This document shows positions 28,894-44,000 of a stretch of 64,000 bases of DNA, piece after piece. The DNA lies in contig NW_022145609.1 of assembly GCF_000002235.5 (NCBI RefSeq), forward strand, positions 29,659,153 through 29,723,152. Direction: 5' to 3'. This stretch comes from Strongylocentrotus purpuratus (lineage: Eukaryota > Echinodermata > Echinoidea > Camarodonta > Strongylocentrotidae). The notes beneath the pieces are model-generated. The model saw only the letters and a list, made by a program, of their open reading frames with translations, was not told the origin of the DNA and did not search any database. The position numbers and the translations under genes are program-made. The number at the start of each line of letters is the position of its first letter. The first letter of the stretch is position 1.

Positions 28894-29400
28894 ACTCTGC
28901 ACATGGCCATAACCTAATTTTTATTCTCATATGCCCTGATGGGATGCACTTGCTATCAGAGAACAGCTTGTTGTGTTCATCCCGATACAATACACAATGA
29001 TTGATAGAACCCATCAGATTAGAATGAATAAAGTACAGGGCTACCAAAAGGTCATCGTAATCATTGATGTGTATGGTTTGTTTGGTTGTCGTTGTAATCA
29101 TTGCAGTGTATGCATGGTTTGTTTTTCATTTTGGAGATGGGAATGTCAGGTCCAACAATCTTTCTATCTCATGCTTTTAGAATTGATTAAATGACATGGT
29201 TGACATTGCCGGGGAAAGCTAAATATGAACTTCCCAAAAAAAGTAAATACTGAATAGCATTCTGAGCATGTGAAAAGTAGGCTGCTCTGTTTGTATCGTT
29301 GGCATATTGTTGTCCATAGAAAACTTCTATTACTTATTTTTATTTATTTATTTTTATGTTTTATTTATTTTATTTATTTATTTTTTTTATTTTATTTTTT

Positions 29401-29447
<47 letters not shown>

Positions 29448-32400
29448 GGGGGGGGGGGGTTTCTTGTCAGTACACAGGCAAATAAAAATGGCCTACACAT
29501 ATAAAGTAACTAAATAGTGAGATTAGGATAACAAGAGTGACTTTTATATACTGGACATTCATTTGCAGGATTTATGCTACAAATAAGAGTGCTTGAGACA
29601 TTTGTATAAAACATCTCTGAAAAGGTCTTCTATCTTACTTCTATCATATTTCTAATAAAAGAAAATTCCAGAACTGCTTCAAATATAAATAAGACAAACA
29701 TGACCACAGATCTGACACACACAAATACATTTTAACAAACTGTATCGAAACTGCTTCGATCATTAATCGTACAATTGATAAACAGAAGTAATCATCATTA
29801 AGACACTGCATCCTATTTCACTTTCAATGCGAATGTTAAAAGATCTGAGGAAACCATTCTCAACTTACTTCCTTCTCTGACATCGCTCGAAGTCTCTGAT
29901 TTGATATAGCCGTGTCCTCCTATGTAGTCTGGATTACTACTCAAGGATACCAGGCTGTCACAAGACTGAAAACAAAGATAGAAAACAAAGAGAAAACATT
30001 CATAATCATATTAATAATTTGATCTTATCTTCCCCGGGTAGCTCAACAGTTATAATACTGCTTTTCCTGTGAATGCAGCAATCATTGTTCTCCTGGCAGT
30101 GCCAGGTATCTATTGAATGTGTCTTTTGTTTCTATTTGTAGGAATTTGTAATAGTAAGCTTTAATGGCTGCAACACAAATTTTCAATAAACTCATACCAT
30201 TATAATATCACAACAGGGTTGAGAGTGTCAAATATGACTCAAAAAGCCTTGTCCAAGGATCTAAGCACTGAGCAAGAATTGAACCAAGAACCTCTCATAT
30301 GAGGATTAAGAACCTTAACAGATATACCAAGGCCCTCCTACAAAACAATTGATTATTTGCTAGTTGTTTATTTATTCATTTATTTATTTGATCATTTTTA
30401 TTTTATTTATCTTTTTATATATACATCATTAACAATTAAAATTGAAATAAAAATTGTCAAAAGTTCTCTTCTTCACAATGACTGGTTTCAATTACAATTG
30501 TATTTCTTCAGATTTTCTTTCTTTAAATAAAATTGGAACCGGTCATAGTGAAGAAAAGAACTCTCAAAGATTTTTGTGAATTTTTTTTGTCATCCATACA
30601 TGTATATCCCAAAACAAACATGATGTGTCTTTCTATATTCCAATTTAATTCGCTCCATTTCATCTTCCGCCCCAAGGATTGATTACGACATTTCTCCACA
30701 CTTTTACAATTTCTGTCTATCCTACATTGATCACCCACACTTCCTCCAGCCCAACCAACTAGCTCAATCTTCAACCCTGGTCCATGCTTCAATGAACCTT
30801 TCAACAAACCAGCCCACCAACCAACAAACAAACCAACCCGACTAACCTGCAGCCGAATCATCCAACCCCCCCCCCCCCCCCCAAAAAAAAAAAAAAACTA
30901 GAAATTTAATTCGTCACAAAGACGAATAAGGTGGTCTGTCTTCAAGTCTTATAATAGATTATAATATTTACTATATTGAAAAAGGGAGAAGTTATATAGA
31001 CATGTAAACAATGATGATGATGAATTTGATGATCTTGATAGTAATGGTGATGACGATGATGACGATGATAATGTTAATGATATTGATGATCATGAGCATG
31101 ATCCTGACATCTGATTGAAAAAAAAGGAAGTATTTAGATAGCAAATAGTCCCAGCTACAACATACTAAAATTTGGGATAAAACTGTTGAATAACAACCGA
31201 GATACTGGTCAAAACACATTGTCATGCAGATTCATATTTTGACAAAAGTGACCTCCCATAGACATAACGCGCAAATATGACAAATTATGCATTGTCGCCT
31301 TTAATCGAATATTTCACTATGATGACGTCATTCAAATGAAAAATAAATGGCATATTTCTGGTAGAGAATTATCTCAGCTACAACATATCGAAATTTGGGA
31401 GAAAATCGATCACTGATAAGCGAGATAATCTCAATTAAACAAAGACAAAAATGACGTCATCAACAAAATACATTTTCTTTAGTTTAGATGCAAATATGAA
31501 GATTTTGTTTCACTTTGTACGAGTCAGGGTGGTATGAAATTATATCTCCAACTCATGCTCTTTCCAACCATGATATAACAATTGAGGGTCGACGGACTAT
31601 CTAAAGAGCTATTTCGATTTATAAAGTAGCATGTTTTTGATCAAATTTACATTATATTGCCCATAGCAGCACGCGCGGAATTTGAACTTTGACGCGCGTT
31701 CACGGCCTTATGAAAGGTCAAGAGTGACTGAAATTAATGTAAATTGTCATTTACGGTAAGAGAAATCTAAATCATGTAAACAAATTGAATTTGACCTTTT
31801 CCGCGCGTTGTGAGCGCGCGCACCGCGCGCGGGGACAAGTACGGACGGAAATTTTTGAAATGCTTAAAATGACCTGATTCGTACTCTCGTTTAATAGTTA
31901 AGTGTTTTTGAGCATTTTAAAATTTTGACGCGCGCGTACGTGCGCGTCATGACCTTTATGTGACCTTTGATGACATGACTTGTTGACCCTTGACTTGAAG
32001 TATATGTGATATGAATATGAATGACCTTTGTTTATGCATCATAAAGATATGATGGATAATGTGATTTCACAAAATGGCGCCTGGATGACGTCATGATGAC
32101 CTGATGACCTTGAAAAGGTTACTGTCACGTCTTATGGCAATGACCTATGACTATGCCAAAATTGAATGAAATTGACGGAACCGAACTTGAGTTATCTATG
32201 GCACAAAAAAGTGTAGGAAATAAAAATAAATAATAATAATAATAATAATAATAATAAAGAAAGAAAATTCGGACGAAAACAATAGGTGATCTGTCGTTGA
32301 CAGACCACCTAAAAAAAATGAAAACACCTATTCACCACAAAGAACTATGAAAGGTACTATGTCCCATTTGCAGGTTTAAAAAAATGAATTTTAAGGTAAA

Positions 32401-34989
32401 ACTCCAACGGCATTTGAAAGACAATGCTTATTTATAACTTCCCTCAAAATGAAAGGGTTTGAATATGGCTTTTTGTGTGAAAATAACGACCATTCGTTGT
32501 CAAATCGACATAAGTGATTGCAATCACCTTAGTTATAGTCTGATTTTTAGACCGAATGGTCATATGCTGCACAAAGATTCAAGCAGTTTAATTTTGGCCA
32601 TTACAAGTAGTGGGTTATTGATGTAGACAAATGCCCATGTACCTGTTACAGCTCATTTTAGGTATGCTATTACCAAAGAAAAAAGATGTCAGTCAGTCAC
32701 TCAATAGTGAGCGCGTTTATCTAGGCTTGCCACTAGATATGTACATATCGTACCCCACTATCGAACCCCACTATCATACCCCACTATACGATCGTGATTT
32801 GCGGGATGTCGCGTTTATCTACTCTTCACGATTCAAAATAAAGGCCTTGTGTCTGCCCAGCTGTTTTGACCCGGGAAGCAGACAGTTTCTCGGAGGTCAA
32901 ATTCACACACATGCTTGTACACAACACCTGTGTGGTCCTATTTGTATGTGACGTTCAAAACAGCTTTGCGTTTATCGACCTCTCAGAAACGTGATTCTGG
33001 CTGTATGTCACATACAAAACGCACCTTTTTGCGTCTTTTGATATGCCCATATCTAAAGACGTTTGAAAAAGGCTTTGCGTTTATCTACTTCTAAATTTGC
33101 CTGAAAGACGTTTGAGAAACCTGATTCTAGCCAAAAAATTTCCTAGATAAACGCAACCAGTGTCTGACAGGGAAGTCTAGAAAGTAAACGGGTTTCCTTG
33201 CATAATTTGAATATTAGGACACTGTTAACGTTTAAATTTCACAGATAGGACATACATGACATATTCACAATTCCTGGAAAGTTCTACAGAATTTGATGTT
33301 GGCTGCGAATGGGACATGGTATCTTTAAAACAAATTGCTCTTACCTTTGATGCGAAGCCTAGGTGCATTGAGGTCTGTTCTACATCACCCATGAGATACT
33401 CTGTAACGCTGTTACTGAAAGCAAGAGCCAGAGCATCAATGGCTTCAAACAAATGGCCCTTGTCTTTCTCCTCATTGTTGCTAGTAAGACCTGCAAATAG
33501 TTTTTAAAAAAAATAGAATATATTCATGTAAAATCAAAGATTTAATATATGCACTTAGTTGTATTTCAAGTAAAGTGATATTTGGGGGGAAATCCCCTTG
33601 GCTTGCCTTCAAGTAGATCTGCTTTTTTAATAGACCACTCGAGAAAATGTGTGTGTTGAAATATTTGAAATTAATAAACTCCTTGTATACTGGTGACATT
33701 TTTTTTAAACAAGGGAGTTTCATTTGACAAGCAGAAATGAGATTGAGAATATTCTCATTTATAATGAACTAAAAGCTTCAAACCATAATCATAATATTTT
33801 TTCATCATTTACAAGAGAATACTTTTTCATTTTTTCAAACAAGCAAAATATAAGTACATAAAATCAAAGACTTCATACATGCACAGTGATATATGAATAC
33901 AAATCCTCTTTGGCTTGCTAACAAGTAGATATGCTTTTATAACAGACTCATCAAGAAAATAAGTTTGTTGAAATAGTTATAGTATTAAACTGCTTGTACT
34001 AGTGATATTTATGGAACAAGGGAGTTTGAAATGCAGTTATGGGATTGAGAATATTCTTATTTAGGTTCAAACAATAATCTAAATACTTTTCAACATTTCC
34101 AAGTGCATACTTTTTTCCTGAAATTCTATATTTCAGTCTTTCTGACTTCTTTGGCATTAAAATAGTTTTAAGGAAAATTCATTAACAATATGAATGAAGA
34201 GTATAAAAGCATATATTGTCATATTTTTCATGAATCATATGACAATATATGCTTTTATACAATACTATTCATGAAATGTTAACCAGGAATGCGATGGGTA
34301 ATATATACCTTTAATTTGAGCTATGAGTACCACGGCTGCTGTATGCACATCCGTTGATTTGAGAGCTGTATACTTGTCTAGGATTCCACGTAGGATGTTG
34401 AGAAGGTCTCGTAGTCTCTCGTGGGCAGACACACGTATGGTCTCTGTGCGTTCTGAAGGTAATGATGTTAAGAAGTCAGTTAGAATGACAGGGTGTAATA
34501 TCAAACATTTCAAATGTGTTCAAATAGACAAACTTATTAGATTAAATGGCATCCCCCTTTCCCCCTATTCTGTAGTTCCTTTTGTAGTTACGAACTTGTT
34601 AATTTAATTACTCATTATTCCTAAGTATCATTTGACAGGTCCACAATTGTACAAACATTGCTTTTTAGTGGATCCCTCTGTTTCTAATATTTTTTCCTAA
34701 ATTGTTCTAAATGTTTATAATTGATAAGTACGGTAATGTTTTGGTGGAAACATAAATAATATGAAATTAAAATTGAATTGAATGGCTGATCACATATGGA
34801 ATATTGATGTTATGAAACCATAAATATGGTCTATATGCTTACATACAGTACTCATAGAAATGAATGGTGTTTAAGAAGCACCTATTTCTTGGGACCCAAT
34901 ATCTTTGTCGACATGTACATGGACCTATTGTTATTATTATTAGGTGGTCTGTTATCAACAGACCACCTATTGATTTCGTCAGAATTTTC

Positions 34990-35022
<33 letters not shown>

Positions 35023-38000
35023 TATTTTTATTTCTTCCCGTTTTTTGTGCCCCGGATAACTCAAGTTTGGTTTAGTTAATTTCAATAAATTTCGGCACAC
35101 TTATCGTTCATTGTCATGAGACATGACATGAACATTTTCAAGGTCATTAGGTTATCGTGACGTCATCCATGCGCCATTTTGTGAAATCACGTTATCCATC
35201 ATATCTTCATGATGCGTACTCAAAGTTCATTCATATTCATATCACATGTACTTCAGGTCAAGGGTCAACAGGTCATGTCATCAAAGGTCACATAAAGGTC
35301 ATGACGCGCGCGTACGTGTGCGTAAAAATTTTAAATAGCTCAAAATCACTTAACTATTAAAGGAGAGTACGAATCAGGTCATTTTAAGCATTTCAAAATT
35401 TTCCGTCCGTAAGTGTCCCCGCGCGCGGTGTGCGCGCTCACAGCGCGCGGAAAAGGTCAAATTCAAAATATTTACATGATTTAGATTCCTCTTAACGTAA
35501 TTGACAATTTACATTAATTTCAGTCACTCTTCATATTTCATAAGGCCGTGAGCGTGCGTCAAAGTTCAAAATCCGCGCGTACTGCTATGGGCAATATAAT
35601 GCAAATTTGATCAAAAACATGCCATTTTAAAAATCGAAATAGCTCTTCAGATAGTCCATCGACCCCCAATTTTTATATCATGGTTGGATAAAGCATAAGA
35701 TGGAAATATGATTTCATACCACCCTGACTCGTACAAATTGAAATAAAGTCATCATATTGGCATCTAAACTCAAACATATGTATTTTGTTGATGACGTCAT
35801 TTTTGTCTTTGTTTAATTGAGATTATCTCGCTTATCAGTGATTGATTTTCTCCCAGATTTCGATATGTTGTAGCTGAGATAATTTTCTATCAGAAATATA
35901 TCATTTATTTTCATTTAGATGACGTCATCATAGTTAAATATTCGATTAAAGGCGACAATGCATAATTTGTCATATTTGCGTGTTATGTCTATGGGAGGTC
36001 ACTTTTTTCAAAACATGAATCTACATGGCAATGTGTTTTGACCAGTATCTCGGTTGTTATTCAACAGTTTTCTCCCAAATTTTAGTATGTTGTAGCTGAG
36101 ACTATTTGCTATCTAAATATTTTCTCATTTTTTTTTCAATCAGATGTCAGGATCATGCTCATACTCATCATCGTCATCATCATCAATATCATCATCATCA
36201 TCATCATCATCATCAATGTCACCATCATCATCATCACCATGGTCTAAAGATGATGATCATTAACATCACCATGATCATGATCATTATCATCATCATCAGT
36301 AACATTATCGTTTTGATCATCATATAACATTATCATTATCATGATCATCATCACCTTTACTATCATGATCATCATCATGTTCATCATGATCATCATTGTT
36401 TACATGTCTATATAACTTCTCCCATTCTCAAATCTCATGAGACATAGACAGACCACCTTATTCGTCTTCGTGACGAATTAAATTTCTAGTTATTGCTTTA
36501 AAGTCATTTAATCACTTGATATCATTGGTATGTGATCAGACCTTTATATTTTCTCATGTTCTTCCATCCAAAAGAATGGAGCTGAAGAAAAACGATTCTC
36601 ATAAAACTCAATTTGTACGCCTTTCCAGAACTCAAACCTCTTTCTAATACTGCAATGCATTATCATAATATACTTGACACATTGCAAGAACTCAACATAA
36701 TACATTAATTTGTTACCTTTAGGAAAATCAATTCATTACTATCTACTCAGCATCAATAGGCAAATAACCTCATTCAAGAGAAACTCTATGATCCAGCCGC
36801 ACTCATTAAACCTTCAAGGCAGCTCTGACAAAAGAAGTCCATTTAATCTATTTAGCTCATCACACCTATATAAAGACACCTTAAAATTGGTTTTTCAAAG
36901 GGGAGGATGGGGGGCCTCTTTGATCCTCCTTGGACCGGCCACCTAGATGGGACCTAGTCCACTGCCTGGACTGTTCTCTACATGATCCGTGCTCGCTCAC
37001 ATATCATATTAGTACACCATAATATACACGTACGGACACACATCCTGAGAGTTTTTCTTCGGGGAAGGTGAATTCGTGGGGAGTACGCATATCATACACG
37101 CGCGCGCATTCGGGAAAGGGCAACAGATTAAAACGACCATAAGCTGGTCTAGATGGGACCTAGAGGGGAGGGTCATTCCACCCTCTCCCCTTGAGACCAT
37201 CGTCATATAGCCCGTTCAGACGGAAGGAAGTTTACACAAAAATCGTATAAGAAAACACCATATAGTGAAAGGAGCGTACAAAGTAGAAAATGATAATGTA
37301 TTTATAAAGAAACTTATTTTGATGAGGCCAACTGACATGAGAGCTGGCCAATCATCAGTGCGCGCTCCCAATAAGCCCCGCCCACTTGTACAATTTTTGT
37401 ACGATACAGCAATCGGACTAGAGCTGGACCCTGATTTTTTGTCGAGTTTTCTTTCAAAATGATGCTCAAACATGCGTCTACAACGTTTGGCGTTCAGACT
37501 AGATAAAAGGTAAGTACTCATCATATACAACTGTCATAGAGCAATACAATTAATTCTGGTAATCTGAACCCAGACCTAGATTCTTGAGACCCATTGAACA
37601 GTGCCTTAGGGTACATTCACCTGATGGACGCATTAATGTCGGTTCACTGACAGGGCGCACAGGCTCGTCTATTCATCTGACACGCCCGATCTCATAAACC
37701 TATTCTCAATGCCTCGATTTCCATTACAATCTTTTGTTTTCTCTCTTAAAGATAAAGTTGAGTTCTGGTCATGAGATTGCATTGTGAAAGAAACGTTGTG
37801 GAAACTGGAAAGGATCAGAAAAGGTTGATCATCTAGTATATAAGTATTTATGTGTATTGCAAGGTTCTGGAATCATCAAAATGCTAAGAAATTTGGCCCA
37901 GTCTTGGTAAAGTTACAAGCAATGTACACAGAAAGATGTATATGGGACTAAACGAACACGTGGCGAAAAAATCTGTCCCGATTTTTATGATGTTACATGC

Positions 38001-41000
38001 CATGTTTAGAATATTAAGGCATTTGAAGAGCCATGCTTTTCAGGGAACATCTTTTATCTGATGTTCTTTCACACTTGCGTAACACAATGATAACGCTCAC
38101 AAATTATTTTTCAGAACTTCCCAGAACTCAACCTTCTCTTTAATGCTCTCTCTCACTCCTCTCACCCATCCCTCCAAACACTGCTCTTCATTGTGATCAT
38201 GTATCCATTAAGTGCACATACATGGAGCTATGAATAATAAATCATCTGCTCTAATCCACTAGAGTACTATCATTTAATGTAGGATTAAATTAATATTTCA
38301 ATCCCTTCCATAAAATAGGCACGAAACTTTCTCCGACAATCAATACCCAAAAGTAACTCTATCTCTCTCAATTGCATCCCCATCTCTCCCATTCCCATCC
38401 GCCTTGTTGTTATAAAACTCCATTAGTGCACACAGCCCATGAATTTTTAATATTTCAATTCCTCCCATCAAACGTTCTCGCAGATTAATCCGGGATTACT
38501 GGGAACAATGCTAACAATTCCAACCTAATAACAAACCTATCACTCGAAGCTTAAGAGGTGGCAGACCGACATCAATTCAATACCACTTCAAAATGGCCTA
38601 AACCAAACACTAAGCTTTCTTCTGAACACTAATGTCACACTTTACACGCCTGCAGCTCAAAGGGCCCAATCCATATATTGTATCAATTCTATTGAACAGG
38701 AGAGGCCCATGTAGTCTAGTGATGCAGACTTGTTTTTTTGTTATTTCTAAATTAATTTATTGGTACATGTAAGCAAATAATACATGCCCGTGTTTCCTTG
38801 AGGGAATAGAGAGATAGAAAATTCAAGATAAAAATGAGAAACATGGAAAGAAAAAGAGAGGGTTAGAAAATAAGAGAAGTTGAAAGAGAGAGTGAAAGAG
38901 ACAAAAAGAGATACTTTTTGTTTGGATATTAATAAACTTAAACTTCAAACTTCATGTACCAGGGAAGGGGGGGGGCAGGGATGCTATAGGAAAACACAAG
39001 AGTAATATGATGAAAAGATAGAAATGTGATAGATGGAGAGGGGGCCTATTATATCATGACTCTCCAGTGTGTTGTTTGTATTAAACAGCCAACAGGCTTC
39101 ATTATAGTTTTACCTACTGTTTGAATTGTTTGTTTTGAACAGCAAGATAAGGTTCAATGAATAAACATTGAAGTATTTGAAAAAGTGCTTTCAATTAGCT
39201 CATCATCCACAATTTTTAAGAAAAAAAAGGGTATCATATAATCATCACCCGTATATCTAAGGGTACATTTAAGCTCAGTTTTGAAGGCAGAATAAGCGAT
39301 TTGAAACGCTCATCGTAATCGCAGTTCCACGGTGTACTGTTTATGCTCACTTCTCTTGCTCCTCCAGGCAATTCTGGCTGGGTGGCCTTGCAGCTGGATT
39401 CGCAAACCTGCAGAGCGCATGCTACATAGACCCACTAGAGGTCAGTGCGTTGACCCCATTTAAACGCGTTTACAAATGATTGTGCGTTTATGCTTCCACA
39501 GAATCGCTGAATTTGCAGAATCGCCGATCGTAAACGCACAAAAATGAGAAAGGACGCAACCGTGTTTTGAACTAAACGCGTAACAGATGCCTCATTCTGG
39601 CCAGAAAAAGCTGAGCATAAACGTACCCTAATCCTAACCTGTTGAAAGAAAACTATAATACTGCCAAAGTAGTGAGACTAATTTGATGCCCCCCCCCCCC
39701 CCCCCCCTGTCAAGTCACACAGAACAAACACAGGGACCACTCAATGTAATCCAAGATAACAATAAAACATCACATCATACTCCTCAATACCGGTCTAGCC
39801 TTTTACAGTCCGTTTTCTATTCAACGCTCTGTTTGTTCTGTGTATACATTCTACAACAACCATAGTACAAATGGGTTTGCCAACCAGCAGACAACACAGA
39901 GCAATGCTCTTTGCACCTAGTTATATAAGATTCTCCTTTATCTGGCTTGTGTTGACATGGAGGATCTATATTTACCATTACAAGTTTGATATGAACTGAA
40001 CCGTTCTATCACGGGCTAGATTCATACAGCAGTCCGATCAGCTGTGCCCTCTTTAGCAACATGATTGTGCTTGTTTTCAAAGCTTTCACATGTCCTGTGT
40101 CTAGATATGAATAAAAAGTGTTCCCTTTTTGCCCCTTTAAACTACCACGACTTGACTCTCACTTACGGTCTCAGAAACTGATAGTTTGCTTGAAGATTTA
40201 ATCCAAGACTGACCATTTGGTTAACAGAGAACTATACGAGCAATGCAGGGCTTCTCATTTGCCATGAGGATGTTACACCGGGTAGTAATTACGACTGCTT
40301 GCCCAGCTGGTAGCTTAAAGGTAAATACCAGTTTTGGAAACGCCCCCCCCCCCCCTCTCAAAAATGAAATGGAAGCTCTTATTACCAATCATGTGAAACA
40401 ATATGTTGTGACTAATACATGATGATACAAATTGATATCTTTGGTAAATTATTATATCTATTTGGACCTGATAGATATCGCGCATGTGTCGCCTAGTCCC
40501 ATATACATCTTTATGTGTACAGTGCTTGTAACTTTATACCAAGACTGGGCCAAATTTCTTATCATTTAGATGATTCCAGATCCTTGCAGTACTATATGCT
40601 ACATGTAGATGATCAAACTTTTCTGATCGATTCCACAACCTTTCTTACACAATGCAATCGCATGACCATAACTGGTCTTTATCTTTAAAACTTTGAGAAG
40701 TCATAATTTTGGTGCTGTGTAAGCCAGCATTGTTTTATTAGAGGGTGGTTGCTTAAAACTTTGAGGTTTTGCAAACTTGAAGTTAAAAAATACAATGTTT
40801 GATGTGACAATATAGCTAAAGCCAAGGTACAAGTAAGTTCAGCAGACAGCGCCTAAACATGAAAACATGATAGTATATAGCTCCATGATTCATTCAGCCA
40901 TGCAGACAGCCACAAAAGTTGATAATTTTGCTGGAAATTTGAACAGTGGGACAAAGGAGTATTTGTCAAATGACAAACAAACACATTTGAACTACAACGT

Positions 41001-44000
41001 AGAAAGTCGTAGATGTACTTTTAATACAAAGTTAATCCCATAGATTGCCAAGATTGATTGATTGATTGATTCATTCATTCATTTCATATAACAATTGTTT
41101 GCACAATAAAAAATATAGTTGACAAAGTGAGATCAAAGTATCTAAATAATTAAAAAAAATACAAAGAGAAAAGAATGACAAAACAGGACACAAAAGACAG
41201 GAAAATTACATAAAAAGATAAGACAAGACATGACAAAACAAGTCATAATGAACAAAAGTTGTTATGGGGGCTGTCTTTTTATTCCATATTTGCACAGGTC
41301 TCTGCGATCATATTCATAAACATGATCTATAGTACTTACTTGTCCATTTTCTCTAAGCAAGTTATGTTCATTAATGTAATACCCTGCACTTAATTATTCA
41401 ACCACACAAACAGCCTTTTCACACACAGCTAAAATTCTATAAACATGATTAGTTTAAAGGGCTTTAAACTAATCACCTGTACATACGACATCATTCACAC
41501 ACAGAAATTTCAGTGCGATCGTTAATCGTTTCGTGATTAATTACTGCTCGTAAAATGCGCAGTAGTGCCATTGCGCGTTGAAGGTCATGTCATATCAATC
41601 AAAGCGCACGCTCCATCCAGTTTAAACACGTTTTAAACATGAATAACCTTTCACACACAAAATGTCAAGCTCTCTAGATACGAACTTCGTATCTGCAGCC
41701 TGCTTTTAGGGGCGTATGAATCGCGACTTTGTATCTATCCCAACATCGTATAAACGATGTTCACACAGGGAAAATTTTCTATAAACATGTTTAAAACTGT
41801 TGAGTTAAACACGTTTATACTAATCATCTCTAGATACGATGAATTTTAGCTGTGTGTGAAAAAGGCTGAAAGCTACCTAGATATCTTCTGCTTAGAGTCA
41901 GAAGGGCGTTTACTCCATGTTAGTTTGTGAGTTAATGCCCTTCTGGCTCCAAACAAATGATGTGATAAATATAGCAACAAGAAATCAATGCAAGAATACT
42001 CCTTCAATGGGCTGTGCCATCCACACACACATTCGGCTTTCTTACAAGGATACACTGGAAAATAGCAGCGAGTTAAAACCCCCCTCTGGGGCACGTATTT
42101 AGGATTATTGAACCTAACACCTCGGAACAATAGACTGGATGTTGCCCTTTTCCTTGGCAAACACAGCATGAAAGAGCTCAATTAAAGTAAGAAGGTGTTA
42201 ATAATGCATGGGCATTGTATGAATCGTTTACAATGACTATCATTAAGAGTCTTGAGACATGTATTATTGTCTCGTCTGTCTGTCACATTGACAGGCTGAA
42301 AAGGGTAGAGCCATTTCACTACATTTCCCTTGTCATAATATGCTTCCTAAGCTCTTCACCCCCCCCCCCCTTTTTTTCCTTCTCTCTTTCTCTCTTTTCC
42401 TCCCCAGTTTTTGTACCAGACTCTTAATATCCCTTTTGATATCTCTCTTCTTTATGCTCTTTTAATTCACCTGCCCCTGAAATGAGCAAGTGGAAAAACA
42501 TTCAATTTGTACAGCAACTCCATGTAGCGACATGTATAAACTTTTTTTGCTTCCTCACATTTTGATACCACATCATACACTAGTACAGTACTACTACTAG
42601 TACCTTGTAAATAGAAGCTAGTTTCCAACTACAATGTCAAAATATTGATGAAGGAGAACAGACAATACAGATCAGTGATCATTCACAGAATGAATAAAGC
42701 AAAAAAAAATGTCATATACATGTAGATAATTTTGTATGATAACAATATCAGCCTCTAAACAAAATTGATTGCCTACTTTACTCTTTGTCCAGGTTTTGGG
42801 AAAGCTACTTTCTAGTGAAAGACATTTGATATTATCGTCTGTTGAAAGCTAGGAGGGCATTAAATAGATGAGTTAATGGCCTTCTGACTCTGAATAAATA
42901 TATACATTTTTTTGAGGGGGGGGGGGGGGGGGGCGTGGAGGGTGTAGGGGCCATCATTTTCCCTTGTTCAACATTGTTGCACTACCATTCTATAATTGAT
43001 ATTGAACCTAATCTAAAGATCTACCGGTAATTCAAAATAAGTTCACTAAGGAAGATGAGCTCATTATGGAATATGGATCATAATTAAAATTTGTTTCCTG
43101 GAGAAAGGCCTCAACATCGATGAACAAAGGAAATTGAATAAAAGTAAGGGTACAGTGTATCAATTTCCAATTATTTCCATTCTAGCATATTGTACCAGCA
43201 CACAGTATGACGTCAAACTCAACAAAGCTACTTTGTTCATGTACATGTCTTACGTGTATTTTCTTTGTTTACAAATTTTCAGCATTATATAAACTTGAAG
43301 GCTTAATTAGAAGAAAAAACACACCCCTCAAATTCTCATAGAAGGAAATGTAAGAAGATGTTATATTTTCAATGCAGTCTATTTTATGCAAATCTCTTTT
43401 TCCTGATCTTTTAGTAAATTTGCTAATGATAAAATTAGGTTTCCTGCAACACAGGCATACTAATTACTACGTGGACTGCAGGGAAAGCTACCATGACTGC
43501 CTTATATGTACTTAGTTTCTTGTGTTTGTTTTCACTTTTCAACTACCTACAGGACTTGTTGTGTGTAATCTAAGCCTCTTATGCTGGTATGACGCTGCCA
43601 TCACGATTCAGGGATCACCTCAGAAGTTTCCTCTACCAACAGGACCTCTCAACCAGCTGGGAAGTTTCAGGGTAACGTGTGACTATGACACATAAAATGC
43701 CTCAGGCATGCCACAGGATCATTCAACAAGACTTATCACACATTTCTTCTTGGCACATCTACATACATGAATATTTCTCAGCTTTCATTGTGGGCACTGT
43801 GCCTTATTAATTTTAATAGCAATATTGTTGATCATATAAAAACGCAAAGGCCTACATCATTATATACATTTCACAAGCATGACCTGCCTTGAGAGGACAA
43901 GGTCAAAACTCAAAAGCTAATCTTAATAAAAAAAACATACAAAGTTGTATATCTGATACCATTATGTGTGCAAATTTACATTTATAACAATTACACAATT

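Larger units (their letters stand above)
26068..29868 (-). other. 3.8-kb intron 6
   Basis: Contains the MITE at 26184, a SINE fragment, the palindromic element at 27523, a (CT)n tract at 28842-28888 and a T-rich/(TA)n/poly-G stretch at 29335-29460. The rest is unremarkable. Confidence 0.6.

Noticed and set aside
32631-32951. Open frame shared with 55258-55482
   Set aside because: It reads through the GCGTTTATCTAG element, whose two copies are similar as DNA; no transposase or other motif.
37216-37530. 104-residue minus-strand open frame
   Set aside because: It shows no family motif; the region has GTTCAGAC words at both sides in direct, not inverted, orientation, so neither a gene nor a TIR element could be supported.
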